From assembly GCF_965638725.1 (NCBI RefSeq), contig NC_134962.1:2425501-2489500 (forward strand): a stretch of DNA of 64,000 bases. The letters run 5' to 3'. Source of the DNA: Aptenodytes patagonicus (taxonomy: Eukaryota > Chordata > Aves > Sphenisciformes > Spheniscidae). Each line of letters begins with the position of its first letter. Positions within the stretch are counted from its first letter, which is position 1. The notes under the pieces are model-generated. The model made no database searches and was not told where the DNA came from. It saw nothing but the letters and a program-made list of their open reading frames with translations. This document shows, one piece after another, positions 37,191-47,888 of this stretch. Position numbers and translations under genes: made by a program.

Positions 37191-38799
37191 ACTGGGAAGT
37201 AGCCCACTTAGTCATCTAACTTTGCATCAGAGGTGCTGCCAGCCTCTCCCCCGGCTCTTCCAGGCAGCTTATCCCTCCTCTGCCTAACCTGGTGTCACAC
37301 GTGGTAGAAATCCCCATCCAGAAAATCAACATCGTTTGCTCAAGTGGGTGGTGGACCCCAGTCCTGTGCTGGGGGCAAAAGGGTTTGTGTCCCTCAAACA
37401 CCTCAGTGTGTCCAACTTGGGGCAGCAGCAATGTGGGTTTTTGCAGCTTTTTTCCCCCAGAACTCACGGGGCCAAGGGTAAGGTCCCAGAGCAGATTCAA
37501 ATTCACTTGGGCTACGACAGTCAACAGTAGGGCATCTCTGGAGGTTTGGAGTCCAGAAGGAACTAAAGAGTCATTGACAGCTAAATCTATAGATGACTAA
37601 AATGATAGAGGAAAGATCAGTTCATATCTCACCTGTTTCTTCTACTCTTTCCCTACGTACTGGGGAAATCAATATTTGCTGCTCAGAAACAGGTACTGAG
37701 CTGCACAACGCGTTGCCCTGCCCCAGGAAGGCCGCCTGTAGCTGGCTTTTCTCACTTGCCGTTTCTGTATGTGAAGAACCTCATTTATTACCTTTGCTTT
37801 TTTAATTTTGCTTCCCTGCAGCGTGCAGCCTTGTATCCCCCTCTGCAAGCACAACGCTCAGGCTCGCTCTTCCTCGTCTCTCCCAGTTTCCAAACTGACG
37901 ATGGAGCAGCTTGGACACAGGGTGTCAAATACCTGAGCTGGGTGGATGCATCCAACTCGGTCTGTTTGACGTCCATTCACGCTGCGAGTACCTCCCTGGG
38001 CAGGTGTAGAGCCGCTGTGAGAAAGGGGAGGCTTTGGTTGCAGCAATTGCTGACGCCTCCTTTCGCCCCTCAACCTGTCGAGGTGGGCTCGTGCTCCCAG
38101 ACAGCCCCGGCCCCGCTGACGAGGAGGTGTGAGCTGAGGGCAGTCTGGCTTGTGGCTGCTGGCGCTGGGACCGCTGCCACGATGGCGATGGAAGCAGTGC
38201 TGCACTGCTCTCCCCGGAGGTTAACCCCTCTCTCAACGCCGGGAGAAGTAGTGAACTAGGGGGGTCTTGGAGCTGAAATCCCCTAATCTCGTTTGTTCCT
38301 CTGCATCCATCATCTCACTGTGGCTGCTTCCCCGCTGGCCCCTTCTTCAACCACCCTCCTCACTATTCATCTTCAGCCCCAGGAGCCCTAATGCTGCCCC
38401 GGAGCCCCTTTGTGCAACACAGATACACCGTGCACCACCCACCACTCCCAAAGGTCTTCCCAGACCACCTCAGGTGATGAAGGACCAGCAGTGCTGGTGG
38501 ACTTACTCCTTGTGCCCACTGTGCTCACCCCATGCAAACCTCCCCAGCTTACGCAGGTTGTTTTCCCCTTCCGGAGGGCTTCTGCGTGTCAGCAGCACCA
38601 TGGGAAGGGTTTTACAGGACAGAAGATGCTCTTGTAACTTCAGCCTGAGCCATCAGGTCGTTCCCTTCAGCAGCGACTCGTCTTGGAGCTGCTTCCTTCC
38701 CCCTAGCCCAAGACACATTTATCAAAAACCATCTCTAAAAATTCATCTGTGCTGAATTCTCCTGCTGGTGTTTCGACACATTGGCTCCACGGAGGCTTT

Positions 38800-39010
38800 C
38801 GATTTGGTATGGAAAGTAATTATTACCGGGGTGCAGTTTAGCAGTTGTGTTTTACAGTGCTGGTAAGGTTAAAAGAAATAATAATAATAACATAAGAAAG
38901 ACTCAGCCAGAGTAACTGCCTGCAACATGCTATTTGCATTTTTAAGGAAATACTTCTTTGAGACAGCTTGGGTGAAAGGTCGGCATTTGCATATAAATGG
39001 AAAAGAAAGT
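38800..39010. promoter_or_regulatory. candidate element with two perfect octamers
   Basis: ATTTGCAT occurs at 38932-38939 and 38985-38992, same orientation, 53 bp apart, near AAGTAATTATTACC and TTTAGCAGTTGTG. POU-factor binding would be expected if the element is open in neural cells. Confidence 0.33.
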
Positions 39011-41129
39011 GTGTGATGCTGGAAGTTACATCTATATTATTTTCTCAGCAGTGAGCTGCTGTTTCGGAGATTAGGGGACACGGTTTGCATTTGGCTTTTA
39101 TTGAATAGAGAAGGTACCGGCAAAGCCAAATTAGAACAAAATAATGAGGGAAATGTGCAAGAAGAAAGAAGCAACATCCTGTTTCTCGGAGATGCTCTCC
39201 TGCGTGCCTGGCACGTTACACGCTTGTTTGCACACGCGCTGAGCACAAGCAGATGAGCATTGCTGAGCAGGGCTCCCTCTGCGCGCACAAAAGGATGGAT
39301 GCTGGAGACGAAGCCGGTGGCAGGAGCGGTCTGTGCTGTGGATAAGCCTGGCAGAGGAGGGGATGCTGGCACTCGTCGTTTGGAAGTGATAAGCCAGGAT
39401 TTGCTTGATTGGTTTGGGGGGTTTTTTTTATTTATTTTTTTTGTTCAGGCTCAGGTATGTTTGGAGAGGAATTAATCAGCAGGCTTGTACGAAGTTCCTG
39501 CTATTGCAGTAGAAAAAGGCACACTTTGGGCAACTCTTAGTGGCTGGCAGGGTGAAGGCAGGAGGCAGAGATGCCCATGGCTCAGGTCTTGCTCTCACCT
39601 TGGAGGGGGTCAGCATCTGCTGAGAGCTTTTCGAGGCCCTGCTGTTGCCCTGGGCCTTGGAAACCCCAAAGGGATTCTCCAGGGGAGAACCTCATGGCTT
39701 TGTTTTCCCTGCTGTTGGTGGCCTTGCTCACCGTGCTTGGAATAGCTTTGCATGTTGACAGCTCCCCCAAGGAGCCGGGGAAAGACGGGATGTTGAACAA
39801 TGTTCACTCTTTAATCTTTTTGATCAATATACTTAAGAACAACGCACAGACAATAGTGCTCCTGTGGGCACGCAGCATTTATTCCTCTCTTGAAGAGTAC
39901 CCAAGTGATACAAGGATGGAAGGTGAAAACCACCTTCTTTTAGATCTTCTGCAGCACTGTAGTGTGCTTCTGCCACTTTGTAGAAAAAGAAAAAAGACTC
40001 TAATAAAAAGCCTTATTAACTGGCCATGAACACTGGAGCATGGATATTGCTCTTAATGGGGAGAGACTGTGGCCTCATTTGCTTCCTTTGCATCGTAGGT
40101 GCACTGACGGCTTCAGCTCCTGTAGCGCTGGGTGATACAGAGGAACAGGATGAAATGGCTCGGTGTGCAGAGCTGCTGGGCAGGGATGGAGAGAGGGCCC
40201 CGGGTGAAGGACGGCAGTGCAGCTGGGGATGCCGGGTCCCATGGCAAGGTTACGTCTGTACCTTGCTCCTGGTGGATCTTTAACCCGCTGCTGAACCCCA
40301 CTGCTGAGGGCTTTGCTCCCTCTCCAAGGAGCAGGTTTCGGTGCTTCTTCCCTTCCCATTGCAACATGTCCTCGTGTTTGGGAAATCTGAATCTTCTTGC
40401 GATTAAGCCAGTTTCTCCTTGTCCTACCTAGGGCCATGGGAAAGGAACGATTCCCTTTTCTCATCAAGGACCTGGCAAAGAGAGTTCAATAGCATCCAAA
40501 GCTGCCAGGTATCACGGGGCAAAGCACGAGCTGGCATGGCTGAGGTGGCCACAGGGGCTGGCACAGCTGCCTGGGCAGAGGTGGCAGCTGATGGCATCAA
40601 AAGCAGGATGAGCCAAGAGGTGAGGTGGCATGGGGCCAGGAAGGAGGACGTGAGTCACTTGTGCTTCGTGCAGCGCTGGAGGAGGGAGCTGAGGCGGGGG
40701 GATGCTCCCTGGGCTGCTGGCTGGCCCCTGGGCACTACAGCAGGAATCGCTGGAAGGAGGGTGGCAGGTTCCTGCAGACGGAGATGGAGAAATAGCGGCA
40801 TCGTGCTAGCGATGACCTGTCTTCTTCCCCTTTGCATAGCCATCTGGAAACCCTGGTGCTCCGCTCCTCTCCTCTGTGCCCCCAGGACCCATGGAGCTGA
40901 GCAGGGCTGTACTTGGCTGTTGGCAGCAAACACCTCTGAGCCGTGCTGGTGCTGAGCCGGTCACTTAGCAGGTTAGCAACGCACGCCATGCTGCAAGAGT
41001 CCATTTGGCAGTGAAAGCACTAGAAAGGTTTGATCCTGCTGAAATCATAAACCCTTCCTTTCCTTTGAGTAAGGGGAAAATAAAAGATCAGAGTGTGCAT
41101 CACAGATTTCATAACCTTTGATGTTGCGG

Positions 41130-41235
41130 CCTGTGGTTCAGTAGCACAGTGGGTTAAGCCAGTGTTGCGTGTTTGTCGGGGCCGTGGGATCAAAAATTCA
41201 GCTCACTGGTACGACGAGTTGTTGGGTCTCTGAAC
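41130..41235 (+). repeat. tRNA-derived/MIR-type SINE relic
   Basis: TGGTTCAGTAGCACAGTGGG resembles a pol III A-box plus AGTGGTTAAG of tRNA-derived SINEs. About 45 bp on, GGGATCAAAAATTC resembles a decayed B-box, followed by AGCTCACTGG. It does not fold as a tRNA. Diverged. Confidence 0.35.
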
Positions 41236-41819
41236 AGCCGCTCAGCGCAGCAAGGCACCGTCCGGCTCTGCGCTTCGGCAGGAGGGGGCACGGCTGGGAG
41301 TGACATGGGGACGAGGAGCAGCGAGCCCTGGGCTGCGGGAGCGGGACGTGCTGGGTCAATGCGATGATGGAGCCAGGGGACGGGAGCAGCGGAAGACCGA
41401 GCGCTCGGGTGAACTGCCCCAGAGACCAGCCCAGTGCGTGCAGGCTGGGATGCGCGTATCCCTCGTCAAGGGCAATGACGCTTGTCAACTTGCTTTAAAT
41501 AAGAGTTACTATTAGAAAGCACAGGGTGGCTGTGACTCTCGCACATGGTGGAAAGGATTCCTCAGGTGCTGGGGGAGGACGACCATCTCCCGGCGTTTGC
41601 TCCCCATCCACTGGGGTTCACCAGTTCCCCGCTTTGCTGTTGGTGCAAACACAGTCATGGGGCCAGGTCCCCGCAGCTCGGCCCCAGCTTTATGCGAGGA
41701 AACTGCTCATAGCTCCCCCATTTCTCCTTTTATAGAGATTATAAACTCTTTGGGGCTTGTGTAGGTAAGCTCCCCAGGGGAGAGCATCAAAGCTCGACAG
41801 TTGCTTGGTGATTGCCACG

Positions 41820-42170
41820 CTTCTTTCCAAACATGCTAAGGAAAAGTATCTTTAGGTCAGCAAATGAACAACAAAGAAAGACCTGTAATCTAGCTGGCCA
41901 TGCTACGTCTCCCATCCATACATCCCGTCCTAACTGATTATTAAATCATATTTGCTGATAAGTATGAGATGTAATATCTATTATACAGCTGTTAAACCTC
42001 AATTAATACGTTTTAATGATCAGTCATTTACTGTGCAATATACAATTAACATCCAGTATTAAATCTTAAATTAAATGCATGTTCGGGAAGCTAAATTTGA
42101 AGCACTGAACATAGCCGTGCCGCAGTAAACAGCGATAATTGCATTGAATAGACAGTATTTCTATGCCCTG
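41820..42170. promoter_or_regulatory. AT-rich candidate enhancer
   Basis: A 350-bp AT-rich island with AGGTCAGCAAATGAAC, ACTGATTATTAAATCA, ACAGCTGTTAAACC, TCAATTAATACG, GTGCAATATACAATTAAC and AGCGATAATTGCATTG. Homeodomain (TAAT/ATTA) and E-box words are dense. No repeat family recognised. Conservation not tested. Confidence 0.33.
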
Positions 42171-45100
42171 AGAGGGGGTTAAACCAACACTCCTGGCATC
42201 AGAGAAGAATGGAGAAAAATTGCTAAAGTAGCTGGGTTCTACTTTTTCAGTGGATTTTGATTCCTACGGAGGTTTTAATTCACCTCTCTTAAAAAAGCAC
42301 CCTGATGCATAGCTGCTGTGCTCCTGCGTGCATGAAGGCTGAACCGGCAGGCACTCGTGCAGGGTATCGGCTCAGAGGAATCTTTCCTTGGCAAGGGTTG
42401 GGCAGAAGCGTGGGGCAATTAGTCGTGCTTCAGGCTGGGTTGGGCTGTGCTGAGTCCTGGGGGCTGTGCAAGGGGGTTCAGTGGTGCAGCTAGGATCTGA
42501 GACTGAAGCCTTAAATCAAAGATAAGACTCATGTTGCCTGCCAGAAGAGAAGCCCTCACTGCACCGTGGGTTTGGGGCCACGCAGGAAAGCAAATTCAGC
42601 TATCGGTGTTCTCCAGGCAGTGGCCGGTGGCCATAGAGAGCAGCACGTGTGGGCGATGCGCTGCAAAAAGTACGGGTGTTAGCCAGCAAGCAATGCAGAG
42701 GGGGCGGAGGGGGCCATGCATGGCTTTTGCAGCTTAGAGAAGATGTAAAATTTGGATTTGAGATTTTTTTTTTTTTTTTTTAATTCATATGAAAGATGGG
42801 GCCCAAAGGGCACCCTCCGATCCCGGCCACTGCTGCTGTATTTGCTCTGAGAAGTGAGCCCGCGTTGTCTGGTGGGACACTGAAGGACCTGGCCTGTTAG
42901 CACGTTGCTGCCTTGTTAACAGAGGGTTCACCTTTCCCATAAAAATGCGCATGAACAAAGATGAAGAAAAACCTTACTCTCTTCCTTTTTCTTTTCTCGC
43001 ACTTGGGGGAGCAAATGAAGATTGATATGTTTTTCTTCTAGTCTTTCAGTTTAAATATGCAGTGACACATCTTATGAGGAAACGAAGCCTTCACCCCCCA
43101 TCTTTTCTCTAAGGAACCTGTCTCTCACCCCATCACTTTGCAATAGCAGATGTAACCTCTGCATAGATTTGGAGACAGGGTGGTGCTGCTCTCGCAGGCA
43201 GCCTGCAAGCGGGGCTCCCGTGAGGACACGTGTGGGAGCTGGCTGCCACCCAGGCGGCCTCCTCCTGCAGCGTCCTGCCTCGTTTTCTATTCACCTTCTG
43301 CACTCCAAAGCTTCCTATGAGGTCTGCTGGGTTTATTTTTGGGGGAACTTTCTGCCGTTCTTTGCAGGGTTTAATTTGTTTCTGGCAAATCAATGCTTTC
43401 TTCTCTCTTTGCAAATGGAAAGTAAAACACACCCAAGTCCGATTAACAGTCTGAATTCCGTGTGGTCTCCCAGGTTTCCAGATCTTCTTGTTTGGAGTTG
43501 ATGAGGGTGACCCAAAGGTTTCACAGAACTTGCTCTTTTGTGCCACGATTCTGCACAACTCGCAATGCTTCGGTTCACAGCTGACCTTTCTCTGTAGATA
43601 TTTCTGAAGGAGAGAAGGGGACAAATAGATTCAGGGTTTGGGAAAGAACCTCATTTGGAAGAGGACACGCTGATGTTTTGGTGGTGGATTGTCATAAATG
43701 TTGATGGGGAAAAGCAGCCTGTCTAATGAGGGACCCCAGGGTGTGATCCAGTCCTGACTGGGTGGGGGGTACTGACGATGGAGCGGGTGCGGGAAAGCTG
43801 GCGATTTCCTTTGGGATGTGAACATCAGGCAGTGATCTATCAGATCAGCTGAGCATCTAGGTTATTTTTTTAAGGGGGAGTGATTGCAAGTGCTCCTGGC
43901 AAGTGCTCCCGGCTGTGAGCTTTGGCTGTCCCAGCTTGGTGCCAGGAGGGGACCCCAGAATGTGCTGTTCCCTCCGGGATCTGCTTCCCATTGGCAAAAA
44001 CTTGCATTTAAGGCAATATCCTGCATCTCCTCTAGGGTGGTCCAGGCAGGGGTTAAAAGAAGTGTCCTTCACATAACCAGTGAGCTGCGTTTCTGCTGAA
44101 CCCAGGGTCCGGAGGCAAGGTGGAAAGGGCACAGCCAGCAGCGCAAGCTGATCCTCTCCGGAGACCAGATGCATTTAAGCAGCACGGAGCAGAGGAAATC
44201 TGAGTCATGTGTTGACGGAGCTGCCTTGGCCATCTGAACTGGGCTGGGCAGAGGGACGGGAGCGGGCAGGAGGGCGCTGAGCTGGTGCGGCCAACACACC
44301 TTCAGCCTGGCTGAGGCTCCTCGCCCCAAAACGCAGCCCCTTCCCCTCCTCTTGCTCACGGCGATGAAGGCACGGGAGGTTGGGACGGGGCCCGTGGCAA
44401 GGACAAGCTGGTATCTCGGGCCAGATTTACCGCGGCAGCTTCTGGAGCTCACCCTTAGCCTACGACTTAGGCACATGTAAGCAAAACAGGCCCAAAGAGG
44501 ATAAGCGTGTGTGTGCTTTGCTATTTTTTCCTCCTTGGGGTTGAATCTCATGACCTCTCAACCCTTCAAAAATCTTCTAAGCTATCTTTAGGGTTATCTT
44601 GCATCCAGGATCCATTGTTTCTACAGTTTAACCCACTCTCTGCTCCTGCCCCCACTGCATCCCAGAGAGGATGCTCCTGCTTTAAAACACACTGCTTGGG
44701 AGAAGGATGCTCAGGAAAATGCTTCAGATAAGCAGGCAGGCTGTACTGTCCTATGAATGTGCTATGGAAACATCTTTATTTCTTCTTATTTGATTCCCCC
44801 CTCCCGTTCTCCTTTCTTCTGTCCCTTTCTAGCTTCTTTCCCACATTTTGCTTGGTTTTCATCATCTGCCTGGCCATCTGTGCCTCCCTGCTCCCTTTCC
44901 TCGGAGCTTCTCCAAAGCAGAATAATGTTTCAGGAACTCTTGGATTTTGTTTCCAAGCCCTGTGCCTTTCCTGTGGGTCCAGACTGGAACACAATGCTTC
45001 AGACAGGGTTTGGAGTGGAGTCTCCAACACAGACATTTCTCTTGTGAAACCTAGAAAAGTCGCCCCAGCTGCCCTCCTGGCTTCAGAACAGCTCTGTTTT

Positions 45101-46703
45101 AAGACAAATACATGAAGGTGACTTTCACGGTTATATATCTTAGGCACTAACTTGGATTGTACATCACCATGGGATCGAATTATCCCAGTCTTTCAATGTA
45201 CTCGTTCTTGCAAGAGCACTGTGGGACATACTGGTTGTTCCTTAATGTCTGGTAGATGGAGAACAGACACAGGCAGGGGAGGAATAAATTCTCTAGCTAT
45301 TTTCTGCGTGTTCTCCTAAAAGTTGCTTTGTGGCAGAGCAGATCCAAAGTTGCTTGGCTGGTGTCCTACACACTCAGCAATTATCCATTGCTGGAAACAC
45401 CCACCTTCCACAGGTTTCCTTTAGCGTGTGTGAGCCCTCTCCCTGCTTTTGCTGTCTTTGAGATCACCCCAATAATAGAAACATCAAGTCAAGGAAGCAT
45501 GGGAGCCTGTTCCAGCAGAGAAAATGAAGCCTCTGCCCTGAGCTCTTCCCCAGGCTATTAGCAGCCTGAGATGAATGAGCGTGCCGGCACGCGTGTAGTT
45601 CCTCATGTTCCTCCTCCTGGGGGATGCTCTCCTTTTTTCCTTTGCATTGGTGGTAGAAGATGAATGGAGCAAGACTTGGAGAACAGGCAGTAAATTATTC
45701 AGTACTCAATGCCAGAGGGAGCCGCAATTAAAGATGCGAGGGGAAGGCTCATGGCAGCGGCGCCCAAAGCAACAACGGTTTGCCAAGGTGAGCTGTGACG
45801 CTGGGGGCCCGGAGGCCAGAGTCTGGGGGCAAATGCTTCTGATCTCATAACTGCGAGCAGTAATTGCGTGCGAGGGTAAGCTGTGCCATGCAGCTCCCGC
45901 ACCACAGCAGCTCCTCCGTGCTGGCCCAGCTACTGCAGATCCATCTGTGTGCGGCAGGGCTGGTGCTGGCCCCTCGAAGATGTTTGAAGTTGTACTAGAT
46001 GAAGGGAAAGTGCCAAGAAGCCACTTGTAAAGCACGTATTTCCCACAATCTTTCCCTTCACTGCCTATCCCTGTAATGACCCACTCCCAAAACTCTGGTG
46101 TCACAGAAACCTGCGTGGGGACCCCACTCGGCTCTCAGTGATGTCCAGCTAATGGGTCCCATCCACTGCTTTAGATGTGCGAATTTTTGTGAAAGATTAA
46201 AAATTAACTTCATGTCTGGAAAGAGAAGAGGGTGTAAGGGCGGAGCAAGCGCGAAGGGCAGAGAAGCCCTTTGCCAGCTGCCACGGGCACTGCGAGGCTC
46301 CTGGGCTGGTGCTGGCGGCTGCCTTGCCCAGCCCACCAGTGACACTCGCTGTTATTACTGTGTTTTCCAACCGAGGACCCAGCTGAGCAGCGTTGCGCAG
46401 TGTTTGGGCTAGGCTGAGGGCGCACATGGGCCGCTCCTGCAGCTCGGCTGACGCGCGGGAGCCCATTAGGTCTCCGAGCCTTCGTTTACTCCAATTGCAA
46501 ATTTTTCATGACTGGGGCTCTTGGCCTTGGAGTGGCACCATGGGGTCCTGCTTGGGGCATGGAGACCCTCAGGCAGTGTTTGAATGGCCGTTAAAGAAAG
46601 CAGGCAGGGAATAAAGACTGCATTTTTGCCTCCGGTCGATGCTGCTGCTGGGGTACCGGGCTGACTCTGCATCCTGACCCCGTGTTCCTCTTCCCCTCCC
46701 CAG

Positions 46704-46804
46704 AAAATGAGTTTCGGGGCGAGCTGCTGAATCAGAGGTGGACCTGCGGAGAGAAGATCAGCAGCTGCGAGGGAGCCGCCAGCCTGCACGGCACACGCAT
46801 CAAG
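46704..46804 (+). other. MYT1: candidate MYT1 5' leader exon
   Basis: 101 nt bounded by a strong acceptor (TCTTCCCCTCCCCAG) and a good donor (AAG|GTGAGC), 8.1 kb before the start-codon exon, which needs an upstream leader. The reading frame that would enter the MYT1 ATG is open across all 33 complete codons but has no in-frame ATG, so the exon is probably untranslated. An ATG at 46707 in a fair context (A at -3) opens a 7-codon upstream ORF (MSFGASC) ending at 46730. No transcript evidence is available here. It could be a chance pair of splice sites. Confidence 0.45.
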
Positions 46805-47379
46805 GTGAGCAGAAAGCCCTCGGTCCTCCACGAGTGTGTGCTTTTTCGGTACGGTGGCCCCCAGCCCCGTGCGTTGGCCATAGGACAAGGGCCAAGTGCT
46901 GCTCCAGCCCTTATGGACCAGGTGGTCCTGGGGGGATGGAGCCTTTCCGGTACCCAAAGCGATGGGCAGGACTTGGAAGTCTCTGTCTCCTTGTTACAGC
47001 CAAACCTCCTGCATGGTGAATCCGGGCAGAGAGGGCTTCCAGCTGTCAAGATTTGGCTTTGAGTCCAGATATTTAAATCTTTGCCTTCCTCTCCGGTCCC
47101 ATCCTTCAAGGGTGGCTCAGATCTGGATATTTAGGTCAGTCCCAGGCCTGTTAAAATAGGCCCTTTCTCCAAGGCGCCGGCTGGTCGGAAGAAGCCCCTT
47201 GTAAGCCAGGTGAAGCTGTGGTGCCTTTGGAGGAGACAAGCGAGGCATTCATCCCCACCGGGACCCTGGGCAGCTCCTGGGGGCTCAACAGAGCCGCTCA
47301 TTTACTGCTGCAGCTGTGGCTGATGAAAGAGGTCCAGCCAAGGCTGTCAAACCTCCTGGCAGATTCACTGCCGGCAGAT

Positions 47380-47810
47380 TAAGAAGCTTTAATTAAGCAT
47401 AGAACTGGGCTGCTCATTACGCAAATGGCACTTCCTGTCCCATTTTGGCCTCTCGGTAACGAGGCGCCATCTCAGACGGGTGGATGGACCCACCTGGGCG
47501 GTGGAGGAAGCCCTCCTTGGGTGACTGATGTTACCGACTCTTCCTGTATCCCCAAATAAACTGAGCCCTGGGAAAACCCCAAACCAGCAAAAATCCACCC
47601 TTCAAAAACATCCTTCTTCGCTAACAAGCTGTCAGCTGCAAGCAGGTGTAGCCAGGAAAGCTCACACCTTCTTAGAAAGCAGAGTAAGCAGTTGTTGCTA
47701 TATTTAAAATGAGCTCAATTAAGGCTTTTCTATTGAACCTGCCAAATAAGCACTTAGATTAGATTTAATAAGATTGTTGTATGTTAATAAAGCAATGATT
47801 ACAAAAGGTA
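47380..47810. promoter_or_regulatory. AT-rich candidate intronic enhancer
   Basis: Two AT-rich patches, with AAGCTTTAATTAAGCA and TCATTACGCAAATGG in the first, and GAGCTCAATTAAGGC, AAGATTGTTGTATG and GCAATGATTACAAAAGG in the second. Homeodomain and SOX-like words; not in a recognised repeat. Confidence 0.28.
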
Positions 47811-47829
47811 ATATTCCTAGTACCTGGTG

Positions 47830-47888
47830 CTCATCTAGCGCTCTGCCTCTGCCAAGCACATTGCTAATATTAACTGTTTCTTGCAACC
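47830..47888 (-). repeat. possible MIR-type 3' fragment
   Basis: TCATCTAGCGCTCTGCC, TGCCAAGCACATTGCTAATA, TTAACTGTTTCTTGCAACCC resembles the reverse MIR tail (TTGAGCGCTTACTATGTGCC, AGGCACTGTGCTAAG, TTAACTCATTTAATCC). Weak. Confidence 0.33.

Larger units (their letters stand above)
30263..46703. other. MYT1: probable first intron of MYT1, no coding exon
   Basis: About 16 kb without a supported exon. Open frames are short and lack family motifs. It contains a MIR-like relic (32.1 kb), an AT-rich island with an inverted SOX pair (33.1 kb), poly-A runs at 32863-32878 and 36008-36024, an element with two octamers (38.9 kb), a tRNA-SINE-like relic (41.1 kb), an AT-rich island (41.8-42.2 kb) and a T run near 42764-42781. 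Intron status depends on the leader exon lying in the CpG cluster, which is inferred. Confidence 0.5.

Noticed and set aside
41130..41205. tRNA gene
   Set aside because: A-box-like word present, but no cloverleaf and a decayed B-box; treated as a SINE relic.
44870..45110. Possible CR1 LINE fragment (GGTCCAGACTGGAACACAATGC region)
   Set aside because: Some words resemble the CR1 3' region in order, but identity is too low to support by eye.
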